Shown here: positions 1-9,391 of the stretch, one piece after another | Position numbering within the stretch: position 1 is the stretch's first letter | Layout: every line of letters starts with the position of its first letter | NCBI RefSeq assembly: GCF_002090135.1 | Contig: NZ_BBRL01000010.1 | Span: 1-64,000, forward strand | DNA from: Demequina sp. NBRC 110055 | GTDB taxonomy: Bacteria; Actinomycetota; Actinomycetes; Actinomycetales; Demequinaceae | Length of the DNA stretch: 64,000 nucleotides | Direction: 5' to 3' | Program-made: the position numbers and the translations under genes | The notes under the pieces: model-generated | Told to the model about the DNA's origin: nothing | What the model saw: the letters and a program-made list of their open reading frames with translations, nothing else | The model's database searches: none

Positions 1-79
1 CCGCCGACCTGGCGAGAAACCTCTTCAAAACGTGGCGTACGCAACCCAACCGTCGCATCGGCCAAAAAAACGCGGCCCG

Positions 80-349
80 TTACGCGCCTTGCCGCCGTAC
101 CCGTCCCACGTGAATATTGCGGCCCAACTTGATCAGAGGGCGCGCAAGCAGTTCAGCGGAGCCGATGATGAAGAACCAGGTGCCTACCGTCATCAGGTTC
201 TCAAACAGGAACATGATCGATCCGGCGAGGAACCACAGACCCACCAGCACGTCGTTGACGATCGAAGCCGTCTCCCACCGGTGTCGGATATCAATTTCCT
301 CGTGACCGACCGTGAACGTCAGGTCGTCGTGGGCGTCGCGAGAAGTCAT
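80..349 (-). CDS. YrhK-like two-helix membrane protein
   Basis: Small 89-residue protein with a polar N-terminus and two hydrophobic stretches (about residues 30-50 and 54-72), the second followed by a basic tail. This layout matches the YrhK family of small membrane proteins of unknown role; the assignment rests on general resemblance. It follows nusB on the same strand with a 9-bp gap, so it is probably the last gene of the aroQ-efp-nusB transcript. The ATG at 349 is the only reasonable start. Nothing can be said about function beyond a likely membrane location. Confidence 0.65.
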   Translation of the reverse strand: MTSRDAHDDLTFTVGHEEIDIRHRWETASIVNDVLVGLWFLAGSIMFLFENLMTVGTWFFIIGSAELLARPLIKLGRNIHVGRVRRQGA

Positions 350-358
350 GAGGCTGAG

Positions 359-811
359 TTAGTCGCCCGCCAGATCGTCCGTAGCCGATGCCGTGGTCGA
401 GCCAATCGCCGGCGCGTCCCGAGCAATCCGACCCAGCACACCATTCACGAACGTGGGCGACTCGTCCGTCGAGAGCTCAGCCGCAAGATCGCAAGCCTCG
501 TCAATGGCGACAGCCGTGGCGACCTCGTCGTTGCACAGGATCTCCCACGCACCAATGCGGATGAGGTTGCGGTCCACCGCCGGCATGCGCTCCAGGCTCC
601 ACGACGTGGAGGCGTCCTCGATGATCGAGTTCAGCTCCAGCCACCGGTCCACGACGCCGCGCACAATCTGCTGCGCGTACTCGGGCAGCGGGTGCTGGTG
701 GCCGGGGTGCGCGAGACGCTCCTCGAGAACGGCGGCCACATTAATGCCGCGCTGCTCTGCCTCGAAGAGGACGTCGAGCGCGCGCTTGCGTGCCTTGGTG
801 CGGGCTCCCAC
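359..811 (-). CDS. nusB: Transcription antitermination factor NusB
   Basis: Encodes NusB, the all-helical RNA-binding protein that pairs with NusE (S10) on boxA of rRNA leaders to support antitermination. The 150-residue length and conserved stretches (N-terminal RKRALDVLFEAEQRG, central MPAVDRNLIRIGAWEIL, then AIDEACDLAAELS and FVNGVLGRIA) are typical of the family. The GTG start at 811 shares one base with the efp stop, giving TAGTG, so the two genes are probably translationally coupled. The efp-nusB pairing is common in Actinobacteria. The last ~15 residues are a low-complexity Ala/Thr tail. Confidence 0.95.
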   Translation of the reverse strand: MGARTKARKRALDVLFEAEQRGINVAAVLEERLAHPGHQHPLPEYAQQIVRGVVDRWLELNSIIEDASTSWSLERMPAVDRNLIRIGAWEILCNDEVATAVAIDEACDLAAELSTDESPTFVNGVLGRIARDAPAIGSTTASATDDLAGD

Positions 812-1374
812 TAGTCGTTCACGCGACCGAGGTAGTCGCCCGACTCCGTGTTGACCTTGACCTTGGTGCCCTGCTCGAGGAACAGCGGCACCTGGATCTC
901 CTTACCGGTCTCGAGCGTGGCCGGCTTGGTGCCACCGGACGAGCGGTCGCCCTGCAGACCGGGCTCGGTGTAGGTGACCTCGAGGACCACGGAGGCGGGA
1001 AGCTCAAGGAAGATCGGGTTGCCGTTGTGCGAGCCGATGGTCGCATTCTCGTTCTCGAGAAGGTAGTCGGTGGCCGAGCCCATGACCTCGGGCGACACGT
1101 TGACCTGGTCGAACGTGTCGGGGTCCATGAAGACGTACGAGGTGCCGTCGTTGTAGAGGTACTGCATGGTGCGGCGGTCAACCGTCTCGAAGTCGACCTT
1201 TGTGCCGGCGTTGAAGGTCTTGTCGACGACCTTGCCCGAGAGCACGTTCTTCATCTTGGTGCGGACAAAGGCGCCGCCCTTGCCGGGCTTCACGTGTTGG
1301 AACTCGATGACGGACCAGAGGTTGCCGTCGAGGTTGAGCACGGAGCCGTTCTTGATGTCGTTCGAGGTCGCCAT
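811..1374 (-). CDS. efp: Translation elongation factor P
   Basis: EF-P binds ribosomes stalled on polyproline and promotes peptide bond formation. The 187-residue protein has the usual three beta-barrel domains: an N-terminal KOW-like domain and two OB-like domains ending in [14 protein letters not shown]. The tip loop reads KPGKGGAF with Lys32 at the position modified in other bacteria. No EF-P modification enzyme is visible in this window; actinobacterial EF-Ps are thought often to work unmodified. An AAGGACAAC ribosome binding site precedes the ATG at 1374. It is followed directly by nusB. Confidence 0.97.
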   Translation of the reverse strand: MATSNDIKNGSVLNLDGNLWSVIEFQHVKPGKGGAFVRTKMKNVLSGKVVDKTFNAGTKVDFETVDRRTMQYLYNDGTSYVFMDPDTFDQVNVSPEVMGSATDYLLENENATIGSHNGNPIFLELPASVVLEVTYTEPGLQGDRSSGGTKPATLETGKEIQVPLFLEQGTKVKVNTESGDYLGRVND

Positions 1375-1473
1375 GAGTGTTGTCCTTGTGAAGTTTCGTA
1401 AAAGAGCCGTCGGAAAGTCTACCCGGCCAGACCGCCGTACGGGGCGACCAATGGCCGATGCCGCACGGACCCG

Positions 1474-1917
1474 CTAGGCCCGCGCGGCTATCGCGTCGAG
1501 CGCCAGCCGGTAGGAGTCGGTGCCGAGCCCAGCAATGATCCCGGTTGCCACACCGCTGATCACCGACGTGTGGCGGAACTCCTCGCGCGTATGCGGGTTC
1601 GTCAGGTGAATCTCCATCAGGGTGAGGCCCGCAGCTGTCACCAGCGCACAGGCGTCGCGCAGCGCGTAGCTGTAGTGCGTGAACGCGGCAGGGTTCAGCA
1701 CCACATGCCAGCCGTTGTCGACGGCGTCGTGCATCCAGTGCACCAACTCGGCCTCGTCGTCAGTCTGCCGCACTACGGCCTCGACACCGACCTCACTCCC
1801 CCACTGCATGCACAGCGCGGCGAGTTTGTCGAACGTGGTCGAGCCATACTTCTCAGGCTCGCGGGTGCCCAGGCGGCCCAGGTTAGGGCCATTGGCGACG
1901 AGGACGGTGGCGCTCAT
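1474..1917 (-). CDS. aroQ: Type II 3-dehydroquinate dehydratase
   Basis: Catalyses dehydration of 3-dehydroquinate to 3-dehydroshikimate, step three of the shikimate pathway. The 147-residue length fits the dodecameric type II enzyme. Recognisable segments are GPNLGRLGTREPEKYG at the N-terminus with the catalytic Arg/Tyr loop, QTDDEAELV, the NPAAFTHYSYALRDA segment, and EIHLTNPHTREEFRHTS with the substrate-binding His and Arg. It is separated from aroB/aroK/aroC by a plus-strand membrane protein gene, so it probably has its own promoter in the 1918-1971 divergent region. Confidence 0.95.
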   Translation of the reverse strand: MSATVLVANGPNLGRLGTREPEKYGSTTFDKLAALCMQWGSEVGVEAVVRQTDDEAELVHWMHDAVDNGWHVVLNPAAFTHYSYALRDACALVTAAGLTLMEIHLTNPHTREEFRHTSVISGVATGIIAGLGTDSYRLALDAIAARA

Positions 1918-1923
1918 GGGCCA

Positions 1924-1945
1924 AGCGTAGCGGGGCCGCTACGCT
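1924..1945. promoter_or_regulatory. Perfect 10-bp inverted repeat in a divergent promoter region
   Basis: AGCGTAGCGG and CCGCTACGCT are exact reverse complements separated by GG. They lie in the 54-bp gap between the divergent aroQ (start 1917) and the membrane protein gene (start 1972). The site could be an operator for a dimeric regulator or a 5'-leader hairpin for either gene. A GAGGGGG ribosome binding site for the plus-strand gene follows. Confidence 0.5.
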
Positions 1946-1971
1946 CGCCCCAGACATCCTGAGGGGGATCG

Positions 1972-3834
1972 ATGACGAAGCTGGACCGCGCGACCGCGCT
2001 GGTACTTGTGGGCGCTGCGGTGTTCTTCGCAGCGAGCATGCTGGGTGCACCGCCGGTGCTATTGGTGCTCTATGGCATGGGCGTGTGGCTGTGGCGACTG
2101 TGGTCACGATGGGGTCCGGCCGCTTCCCTAGCACTGGTTCTCATCGGGTGGACGCTGGCGGCACTCATCGCCCTGGTCATCGCCCCCATACTCCCGTGGC
2201 ACTTCCCATACACGGTGGCCGGTTCTGGTGTCGTGAGCACGGCTTCGGCAGTGCTTGCGCCACGACCGATGGTTCGCTTGCTGAGGCCTCGTATCCCTAC
2301 CGCGGCACTCTGGTCAAGCCTCGCCGGCGGAGCGAGCTGGCTCACTGCACTCGCTCTCGCCCATCTATTGCCAGGAGGTTCTGGGCTGTCGTGGGCCGTA
2401 TGGGACGACTCGAGCCTCGATATATGGGAAATCCGGGGCTACCAGGCAGCGGGCGGCCTGGTGCCCGTTGAGATGGGCAATCCGCGCCCGCTCGAACACG
2501 CAGCAACGGCGTCGCTATTGCCCACGAGTTCTCCGACAGATGCGAGTGGCACAGAACTGGCAGCAGAGCTGACGGCGCACGCAACGCACTGGACCTTGAC
2601 GATTGTGATCGGGTGCACACTCGCGGGGCTCCTCGCAGCCACCGTTGTCCGCTCCTGCGCACCACACGCGCGCACGTGGGCTATGGCGACTGCCGCTGCG
2701 ATGAGTAGTTGCGTCATGCTCGCGGGTCCTGCCACGGGATTTTTTATGTATCGCGGTCAAGTGAACGCGAATCTCACGGTCGCGCTCATCCTCGCAAGCC
2801 TCGCGATCGCCCTGAGCTTCCGCCGTGCGCCTCTCGTTGCGTGGGCGGCGCTTGTGAGCGCAATGACACTTATCATGCTGACCTGGACGCCTTTCGCGGC
2901 CGTTCCAGGGCTCCTAGCGGTGGCACATTTTGGCCAGATGCGTCGCGCGGTGCGCGCAGGCCCGTCAACGGCGGTGCTCTGGCCTGTGTCCGCAATCGCC
3001 GTGTTTCTGGTGTTCGTGGGGCTCTTTGCGATGCAGCAGTTTGTCGGCCTTGCTTCCAGTTCATCCGCGGGGCGCGAGTCGGCCGTCACGACCGAGAGCT
3101 ACCTCTATGCGCCCGTCAACTGGTGGGTCACCGCGGCAATCGCAGCAGTGGTCGTTTCAGGTGCGTCAGCCGGGTTCTCCCGGGCACGGGAGATCTCTCT
3201 TAACGTCGCGGTGTGGACACTCGGGCTTGTGCTGGGTGGAGTTCCACTCTTCGTTGCCCGCGGCGGCTTCAGCGGTGAACTCGAGTACTACCCGTCGCGG
3301 TACGTGCAGATGTCCACCGTGATGCTCGCGCCGATCGCTATTGCGGTAGTGGCCGCCGCACTCGTCATGCGGCGTGTGCGTTCATCCCTGTTCGTCCTCG
3401 GGCTCGGAGCCGCAACGGCGGTAGCGGTGATTGCCGCCCCGACACATCCCCTCGTCGACAAGTGGCGTCCCGTGCCGGTGCTTATCGTGGCTGGTGACTA
3501 CTTCGGGCCCGACCCTCTTGTCGCTGATCGCATCATCGAGTATGCCGGTGCTTCCACCGTGAAGCTCCCCCTACATCTCGACGTCCCGTGGGACGATCCT
3601 GTTCGGCGCATGCTCAGTGTGGATACAGCGGTGGAGGACCGCAGTTGGAACACGTACCTGCGCTCAGCGTTGCGCAATCGCAGGGATGACGGGGCGGATA
3701 GAGCATGCGAGATCGGCGCGGCTGCTCCAGAAGGAGTGCTCATCGTGACGAGTGACCCGTCCCTCGAGCACGATGCCAGCGAGGCGTGCGAGCGGCCTTC
3801 GGACCTCGACTCAGTGACCTTCGTCAAAGACTAG
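1972..3834 (+). CDS. Large polytopic membrane protein of unknown function
   Basis: A 620-residue protein with roughly a dozen predicted transmembrane helices over residues 1-500 and a soluble C-terminal domain of about 110 residues. A non-membrane loop around residues 140-205 contains WAVWDDSSLDIWEIRGYQ. The architecture (long helical bundle, extracytoplasmic loop with acidic and Trp residues, soluble tail) recalls GT-C-type glycosyltransferases or related cell-envelope proteins, but I see no diagnostic motif. A GAGGGGG site precedes the ATG. It lies on the opposite strand to the flanking aro genes, splitting aroQ from aroB. Its stop overlaps that of aroB tail to tail. It contains no copy of the GGCCGATGC motif, consistent with later insertion. 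Confidence 0.75.
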   Translation: MTKLDRATALVLVGAAVFFAASMLGAPPVLLVLYGMGVWLWRLWSRWGPAASLALVLIGWTLAALIALVIAPILPWHFPYTVAGSGVVSTASAVLAPRPMVRLLRPRIPTAALWSSLAGGASWLTALALAHLLPGGSGLSWAVWDDSSLDIWEIRGYQAAGGLVPVEMGNPRPLEHAATASLLPTSSPTDASGTELAAELTAHATHWTLTIVIGCTLAGLLAATVVRSCAPHARTWAMATAAAMSSCVMLAGPATGFFMYRGQVNANLTVALILASLAIALSFRRAPLVAWAALVSAMTLIMLTWTPFAAVPGLLAVAHFGQMRRAVRAGPSTAVLWPVSAIAVFLVFVGLFAMQQFVGLASSSSAGRESAVTTESYLYAPVNWWVTAAIAAVVVSGASAGFSRAREISLNVAVWTLGLVLGGVPLFVARGGFSGELEYYPSRYVQMSTVMLAPIAIAVVAAALVMRRVRSSLFVLGLGAATAVAVIAAPTHPLVDKWRPVPVLIVAGDYFGPDPLVADRIIEYAGASTVKLPLHLDVPWDDPVRRMLSVDTAVEDRSWNTYLRSALRNRRDDGADRACEIGAAAPEGVLIVTSDPSLEHDASEACERPSDLDSVTFVKD

Positions 3835-4919
3835 CGCGACACGGCGTCATAGGCGCCCAGGAGCAATGTGGGGTCGGGTCCCTCCAGACGGACGGGATGG
3901 CCGATGCCCTGCAACACCACAAAGCGCAGCAGGTCACCTCGCGTCTTCTTGTCGCGGCGCATCGCGGTCGACAGGGCGTCCCACTTGTCGCCCGTGTACG
4001 TGATCGGCAGGCCCAGGGACGACAGGATCGCGCGGTGACGATCTACCGATGCCTCGTCCAATCGACCTGCCAATTGCGCGAGCTCAGCGGCAAACACCAT
4101 CCCTACCGACACTGCGGCCCCGTGACGCCACTGATAGCGCTCCGTGTACTCGATCGCATGCCCGAAGGTGTGGCCGTAGTTGAGAATCTCCCGCTGGAAT
4201 GACTCCTTGAGGTCGGCCACGACCACATCAGCCTTGACCTGGACCTTGCGAGCGATGAGCTCCTCGAGCACTGACAAGGCCGCATCGGAAAGCTTCTCCG
4301 CACGGAGCGCCTCCGCATGTTCCTCAACGAGATCCAAGATCACTTGGTCGGCGATGAAGCCGCCCTTGACGACCTCGGCGAGCCCGGCCACGCGGTCATG
4401 AGCAGGCAAGGTCGCGAGCATGTCCATGTCACACCACACCGCGAGCGGCTCGTGGAACGCACCCACCAGGTTCTTGCCTTCAGTGGTGTTGATGCCCGTC
4501 TTGCCACCCACGGCGGCGTCGACCATCGCGAGCACCGTGGTCGGCATCTGGATCACGCCAACGCCGCGCAGCCACGTTGCCGCGACAAACCCTGCGAGGT
4601 CGGTGACTGCTCCCCCGCCCAGGCCCACCACGACATCGGACCGGGTGAAGTCCGACTTGCCCAGCACCTGCCACAGGAACGCGGCGACCTCGGCGGTCTT
4701 GCCGTTCTCAGCATCGGGCACCTCGGCGAGCACCGGTGTGCGCCCAGTGGCCTCGACGCGAGCGCGAAGGATGTCCGCCGTCTGGCGCAGCGGTGCCGAG
4801 TGCACGATGAGCACGCGCGTCGCCGTCGTGGGCAAGGCGTCGACCGCAGGCTGCACCAGGCCAGCGCCGATGGTCACGTCGTATGGCTGCGCTGTCGCCA
4901 CGGTAATGGTGCGCGTCAC
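3831..4919 (-). CDS. aroB: 3-Dehydroquinate synthase
   Basis: Converts DAHP to 3-dehydroquinate, step two of the shikimate pathway, using NAD and a divalent metal. The 362-residue sequence shows the NAD-binding GLGGGAVTDLAGFVAATW, the PTTVLAMVDAAVGGKTGIN segment, Lys and Glu in AEVVKGGFI, and metal-binding His residues in LNYGHTFGHAIEY and RHGAAVSVGM. The gene starts inside the last bases of aroK with an ATGA-type 4-bp overlap, so the two are coupled. Its TAG stop is read from the same CTAG tetramer that holds the stop of the convergent membrane protein gene. Confidence 0.97.
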   Translation of the reverse strand: MTRTITVATAQPYDVTIGAGLVQPAVDALPTTATRVLIVHSAPLRQTADILRARVEATGRTPVLAEVPDAENGKTAEVAAFLWQVLGKSDFTRSDVVVGLGGGAVTDLAGFVAATWLRGVGVIQMPTTVLAMVDAAVGGKTGINTTEGKNLVGAFHEPLAVWCDMDMLATLPAHDRVAGLAEVVKGGFIADQVILDLVEEHAEALRAEKLSDAALSVLEELIARKVQVKADVVVADLKESFQREILNYGHTFGHAIEYTERYQWRHGAAVSVGMVFAAELAQLAGRLDEASVDRHRAILSSLGLPITYTGDKWDALSTAMRRDKKTRGDLLRFVVLQGIGHPVRLEGPDPTLLLGAYDAVSR

Positions 4920-5437
4920 GCGTCACTCCCCTGCTCGATCACCTGCGCCACCTGCGCCGCGGTGAGGTCGTCGGTCAGAATCGTCTCGGTAGCCAGTGCC
5001 TCGTAGATGGGACGGCGCGCCTCCATGAGTGAAAGCCACTGCTGGCGCGGGTTACCCATCAGTAGTGGACGCGACTTGTTGAGGCCCACGCGCGGCGATG
5101 CCGCTCGCAACGACACGTCGAGAAAGACGATCTTGCTGCCGGCCGATGCCGCCGATCGCACCCTATCCTGCGTCGCCGCGCGCAGGATCGCACCGCCTCC
5201 GAGAGACAGCACCCCCTCGTGCATCGCGAGGGCATCGGCCACGGCCGACTCCTCAAGCTCGCGGAAGGCATCCTCGCCATCAGCCAGGAAGATGTCGGGG
5301 ATGGACTTCCCCGCGCGTGTGGCGATGTCCTCGTCGGTGTCTCGCCACAAAACTCCCAGGGACCGGCCCAGCGCGCGGCCCACAGAGGACTTGCCGGATC
5401 CGGGCGGGCCGATCAGGACGATGCGGGGATGCACCAT
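4916..5437 (-). CDS. aroK: Shikimate kinase
   Basis: Phosphorylates shikimate at the 3-hydroxyl using ATP. The 173-residue protein has the P-loop GPPGSGKSS at about residues 10-18, a DTDEDI segment matching the shikimate-binding Asp, an FRELEESAV motif, the GGGAI glycine loop and a lid region around LNKSRPLL. It overlaps aroC by one base and aroB by four, so aroC-aroK-aroB form a tight translationally coupled unit. Two GGCCGATGC motif copies lie inside it, one encoded as Ala-Asp-Ala and one as Ala-Ser-Ala. Confidence 0.96.
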   Translation of the reverse strand: MVHPRIVLIGPPGSGKSSVGRALGRSLGVLWRDTDEDIATRAGKSIPDIFLADGEDAFRELEESAVADALAMHEGVLSLGGGAILRAATQDRVRSAASAGSKIVFLDVSLRAASPRVGLNKSRPLLMGNPRQQWLSLMEARRPIYEALATETILTDDLTAAQVAQVIEQGSDA

Positions 5438-6630
5438 CAGCGCAGGTGATCCGGGATAGCAGCGACGTAGGACTCGATGTTGCGGCGCACCTCGGTTACT
5501 GAGTCGCCGCCGAACTTCTCGAGCAACGAGTCAGCAAGCGTCAGCGCGACCATCGCCTGGGCGACCACCGCCGCGGGGGCCACGGCACACACGTCCGAGC
5601 GCTGGTGAATCGCCTTTGCCGCCTCACCCGTGGCGGTGTCGATCGTGTCGAGCGCACGCGGCACCGTGCTGATGGGCTTCATCGCGGCCGAGACACGCAG
5701 GGGCTCGCCATTCGTCATGCCACCCTCGACACCGCCCGCCCGGTTCGTGCGGCGGGTCACGGCGCCGTCGGTGTACTCGATCTCGTCGTGCGCCTGCGAG
5801 CCACGGCGGCCAGCGGTACGGAAGCCGTCGCCGACCTCCACGCCCTTGATGGCCTGAATTCCCATGAGCGCCGCTGCGAGGCGCGCGTCCAGACGGCGGT
5901 CCCAGTGCACGTGGCTACCGATACCCACCGGAAGCCCGTACGTGACGACCTCCACGACACCACCGAGGGTGTCGCCGTCCTTCTGGCACGCGTCGATCTC
6001 CGCGATCATCGCAGCTGAGGACTCCGCGTGGAAACAACGAATGGGGTCCGAGTCAAGTGCCTCGGTCGCATCTGCCGGGGGTAGAGGCGCGTCGTCGGGG
6101 ACGCGCACGGGGCCCACCTGGGTGGTATGCGAGACCAGCTTCACGCCCGCTGCCTGCTCGAGGAACGCCTCGGCCACGGTCCCCAGGGCCACGCGCGCGG
6201 CGGTCTCGCGGGCAGAGGCACGCTCGAGCACTGGGCGTGCGTCGTCGAAGCCGTACTTGGTCATGCCGACCAAGTCGGCATGACCCGGACGCGGGCGCGT
6301 CAGAGCCGCGGCACGGGCTCCGGTGAGCTCGGCTGGATCGACGGGATCGGCGCTCATCACCGTCTCCCACTTAGGCCACTCGGTATTGCCCACCTGAATA
6401 GCCATGGGTCCGCCCTGGCTCACGCCATGGCGCAATCCGCCAAGGAATGTCACGACGTCCTGCTCGAAGTTCATGCGGGCACCACGCCCATACCCGAGAC
6501 GGCGCCGGGCTAGAGCTGCCTGCACGTCAGCCGACGTCACCTCCACACCTGCAGGAAGGCCCTCAAGGGTGCCGACTAGAGCTGGACCGTGAGATTCGCC
6601 TGCGGTGAGCCATCTGAGCATAGGTGTCAT
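5437..6630 (-). CDS. aroC: Chorismate synthase
   Basis: Catalyses the last common step of the shikimate pathway, EPSP to chorismate, with reduced FMN. The 397-residue sequence carries [10 protein letters not shown], the FMN-binding [14 protein letters not shown] segment and [19 protein letters not shown] near the end. The family usually begins [12 protein letters not shown], so the second ATG at 6621 is an alternative start three codons in; neither ATG has an obvious Shine-Dalgarno sequence. It follows pilO by 66 bp and starts the aroC-aroK-aroB unit, so the pilus genes are embedded between aroE and aroC. Confidence 0.96.
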   Translation of the reverse strand: MTPMLRWLTAGESHGPALVGTLEGLPAGVEVTSADVQAALARRRLGYGRGARMNFEQDVVTFLGGLRHGVSQGGPMAIQVGNTEWPKWETVMSADPVDPAELTGARAAALTRPRPGHADLVGMTKYGFDDARPVLERASARETAARVALGTVAEAFLEQAAGVKLVSHTTQVGPVRVPDDAPLPPADATEALDSDPIRCFHAESSAAMIAEIDACQKDGDTLGGVVEVVTYGLPVGIGSHVHWDRRLDARLAAALMGIQAIKGVEVGDGFRTAGRRGSQAHDEIEYTDGAVTRRTNRAGGVEGGMTNGEPLRVSAAMKPISTVPRALDTIDTATGEAAKAIHQRSDVCAVAPAAVVAQAMVALTLADSLLEKFGGDSVTEVRRNIESYVAAIPDHLR

Positions 6631-6696
6631 TGTGGCAGACGATAGCCAGAGCGCCGCCCGGACGGACCACGCGACGCTCTGGCTGACTACACGCGT

Positions 6697-7515
6697 CTAC
6701 TCCTCGTCGACACCGGCTTCGGAATTCGGAACGGCGAAGGCGTCGGACGGAACAGCGTCGATCGTTGCCAGCGGACCCTCGTCGACCAGTGACGTGTCAA
6801 GGTGTGATAAGAACAATGTGCCTCCAATGGTGACCAGAAGGTCGCCATTTGAAGGCGCAGACAGCCCTTCGCCAACGTTGTCGCCCTCGGCGAGACCCTC
6901 GAAGCCCACATTCGACATAAGGAAGAGTGGAGCTTCCGGGTCTTGCAAGAGATCGAGGAAGTCACGTACTTCTGAGGGTGTTCCCACCACGTTAAACGTA
7001 AACGGAACCTCGGCAACGTCGGCGGCGGGAACAGTTGTTCCGTTGGGTGCTACGACCGCCGGGGTGAACTCCTGCGGCGTGACGGTCGTGGTGGCAGCCG
7101 GGCCACTTTGAAAGCGCTGCGCCACCGCAGTCGATGTCAGCATCGATGCGTCGACCTCCCACCCGACGATCTGGGCTGCGGGAGCCTGGGACGCCTCCGC
7201 AAGCTCAACGCCGCTGGTTTGGATGGCGTCATTCATGCGCGTCCGGAAGGTCTCGACATCGAGGCGGGCTGGCGCGTTGAACTCGCGTGCAGTGGCGACA
7301 ACACTGCGCTCGTCGAGCTCGGCCTCGTACTGCGCAAGCGCTGCGATGTCCGTCTGGATCATCGCCGTATTGGTGCGCAACGTGGTGGTGTCCGACCTTA
7401 AGTCAGAAGCCTCAGAAAGTTGAGGACTAATTGCCAGGAACCAACCTAGGAGGAAGACTATGACGATTCCCAGTACCGCAAGAGCGATGGTGGGTGCGTA
7501 CTTGGAGCTCAGCAT
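6697..7515 (-). CDS. pilO: PilO-like type IV pilus inner-membrane protein
   Basis: A 272-residue protein with one N-terminal membrane helix (about residues 9-30), a coiled-coil-prone stretch (about 33-75) and a ferredoxin-like periplasmic-type region. This matches PilO, which pairs with PilN to link the cytoplasmic PilM/motor to the pilus. The C-terminal ~40 residues are acidic and variable. It overlaps pilN by one base and is the last gene of the pilM-pilN-pilO unit. Sequence identity within this family is low, so the call rests on topology and position. Confidence 0.8.
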   Translation of the reverse strand: MLSSKYAPTIALAVLGIVIVFLLGWFLAISPQLSEASDLRSDTTTLRTNTAMIQTDIAALAQYEAELDERSVVATAREFNAPARLDVETFRTRMNDAIQTSGVELAEASQAPAAQIVGWEVDASMLTSTAVAQRFQSGPAATTTVTPQEFTPAVVAPNGTTVPAADVAEVPFTFNVVGTPSEVRDFLDLLQDPEAPLFLMSNVGFEGLAEGDNVGEGLSAPSNGDLLVTIGGTLFLSHLDTSLVDEGPLATIDAVPSDAFAVPNSEAGVDEE

Positions 7516-8273
7516 TACTCTTCCTCACCATTGCTCGAGGGCGCGGGAGACGGTTCAATGCTTGGCTCAACAACGGCGTCACCAAACAGAACTCGAGGGT
7601 CGATAGCGACACCGTCTTCGAACGCTTGAAAGCGGGCGCTGAGGGCCGTGTCTGTGACGACTCCCGAGCCTGTGACTTCCCAGCGTGTCGGGCCCGTCGA
7701 CGACCCATACGCTTCAGTGGCAGCCACAACATCCTCAAGCCCAGCCAACGCCTCTAGTCGAGAAACTAGAGCGGTGGCCTGTTCCTGCGAGGCAACCGTG
7801 GCGTTGAAATCGAGCATGCCGACTCCTGTCACGCGAGCGACCTCACCGGCGACCACCAGAGTTTGGGCGGAGGGTCCGCGAAGTGTGATGGATTCGAAAC
7901 GCGCTTCGTCCTCGGCTGCGGCCGCTATTGAGAAAAGGAAATCAGAGAGCGGAATCTCGCCGTAGCCAATCTGTCGTAGCGTCCACATCGACGAATCGTA
8001 GTCAGCGTACGCGTCATATACGGATTCGAGGCTGTCACGCTGAGTCAAGGTTTCGTCTTGGAGAGTTAACGCCGTGTCCCGGTCCGACTCGGCAAGCTGT
8101 GTTGCGCCGAGTGCGAGGACAAAACCAATGACCACGATGACGATAGCGGCGCCGATGGCGAGCAATGCGGCGCCGCGAACTGCGCGCATCTTGGCACGTG
8201 CGGCAATCTCGGGCGGGATTAGGTTGACCCGCGGGTAGCGCGGAGCGCCCACACCTGCGGAAACCGGGTTCAT
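7515..8273 (-). CDS. pilN: PilN-like type IV pilus assembly protein
   Basis: The cytoplasmic N-terminus contains PRVNLIPPEI at about residues 14-23, the short linear motif by which PilN docks onto PilM. A membrane helix (about 34-58), a coiled coil and a compact C-terminal domain follow. The 252-residue length includes a Pro/Ser/Glu-rich tail not expected in Gram-negative PilN. It overlaps pilM by four bases and pilO by one, consistent with stoichiometric expression of the alignment complex. Confidence 0.85.
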   Translation of the reverse strand: MNPVSAGVGAPRYPRVNLIPPEIAARAKMRAVRGAALLAIGAAIVIVVIGFVLALGATQLAESDRDTALTLQDETLTQRDSLESVYDAYADYDSSMWTLRQIGYGEIPLSDFLFSIAAAAEDEARFESITLRGPSAQTLVVAGEVARVTGVGMLDFNATVASQEQATALVSRLEALAGLEDVVAATEAYGSSTGPTRWEVTGSGVVTDTALSARFQAFEDGVAIDPRVLFGDAVVEPSIEPSPAPSSNGEEE

Positions 8274-9328
8274 GCGGCACCACCCATCGCTAGACCGATG
8301 ACCGTCGCGAACTCCGCCTCACGTCCCGCGATTGATTCCGCGTTCACGCGCTTGCCAAGAGTAAGGACCGCGAACGGGTCCGAGAGCGCGATGGGCAGTC
8401 GAGTGGCACTCGAGAGAGTCTGACCGAAACCATGGAGATAGGCAGCGCCGCCGGACAGAATCATGCGCTGCACCGCGCCTCCTGGATTTGAGCTTGCAAA
8501 GTACACCAATGTGTTGCGTATAGATTCGATAAGAGGCGTCATCGCTTGATTCACCGCGTCGGCCGCCGCCTTGTACTCTGGCACCGGCGACGGACTCATT
8601 CCTGCCTTGCGCTTGAGGTCCTCGGCGTCAACGGCCGAGCCTTTGTAGGCGGACTGGACCGCGGCAGTCGCCTGTGCGCCACCGCTTCCAAGGACTCGGA
8701 CGAGGCGAACGCTGCCAGCCTGAGAGATGATGACGGTCGTAGTCGCGGCGCCGACGTCGACGATGGCGATCACTTCGCTCATCAGTTCCGCCGTGCAAGC
8801 GGTTCGCCACAAACCGAATGCCTTGTGATCAATGATCTGTGGCTGCAGCCGCGCCCCATCCAGGCCTGCGATGAGGTCCCGCACCACTTCCCTAGGTGCA
8901 GCAGCGAGCATTCCCCGGAGCATCGGCCCCTGGTCACTCTCGAACTCCGCGGTGGGGAAAAAATCCAACTGAGCATCCTCGATCGCCATGGGGAGCGAGT
9001 CGCTGACGTGGAATGCCAGTGAACTGCGGACCTTATCCATCTGCTGGCTCGGCACCGTGACCTCGCGCATCATCACACTCGGGTGTCCCACCGCCGCGAC
9101 CACTGACCTCGGCTTGAGTTTGAGCGCGCCGTAGGCATCCTTGAGCAGCACCGAAAACGTTGCGGGCTCTTCGATCTCTCCGGCACGGATCACGCCAGCA
9201 GGCACGGGGCGCTCGATCAGCGCGTTTAACGTCGCGCCGGACCGGGGATCGGCCCCACCACGAAACTCTAGCGCGGCGATCCGTAACGCCGTCTCGCCGA
9301 TGTCAATGCCCACATGTGTCGTCGCCAA
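8270..9328 (-). CDS. pilM: Type IV pilus assembly ATPase-fold protein PilM
   Basis: An actin/FtsA-like cytoplasmic protein that recruits PilN and the assembly motor. The 352 residues begin with VGIDIGETALRIAALE (phosphate 1 loop) and contain AIVDVGAATTTVIIS (phosphate 2) and ILSGGAAYLHGF (adenosine motif), in the right order and spacing for PilM. The gene lies 62 bp downstream of pilD and overlaps pilN by four bases. Confidence 0.93.
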   Translation of the reverse strand: MATTHVGIDIGETALRIAALEFRGGADPRSGATLNALIERPVPAGVIRAGEIEEPATFSVLLKDAYGALKLKPRSVVAAVGHPSVMMREVTVPSQQMDKVRSSLAFHVSDSLPMAIEDAQLDFFPTAEFESDQGPMLRGMLAAAPREVVRDLIAGLDGARLQPQIIDHKAFGLWRTACTAELMSEVIAIVDVGAATTTVIISQAGSVRLVRVLGSGGAQATAAVQSAYKGSAVDAEDLKRKAGMSPSPVPEYKAAADAVNQAMTPLIESIRNTLVYFASSNPGGAVQRMILSGGAAYLHGFGQTLSSATRLPIALSDPFAVLTLGKRVNAESIAGREAEFATVIGLAMGGAA

Positions 9329-9391
9329 CGCAATCGCCTCCCGCTCTGCTTTGCAATGTGCCTATCGGCAACAGTCGCCATTCCCTCAAGG

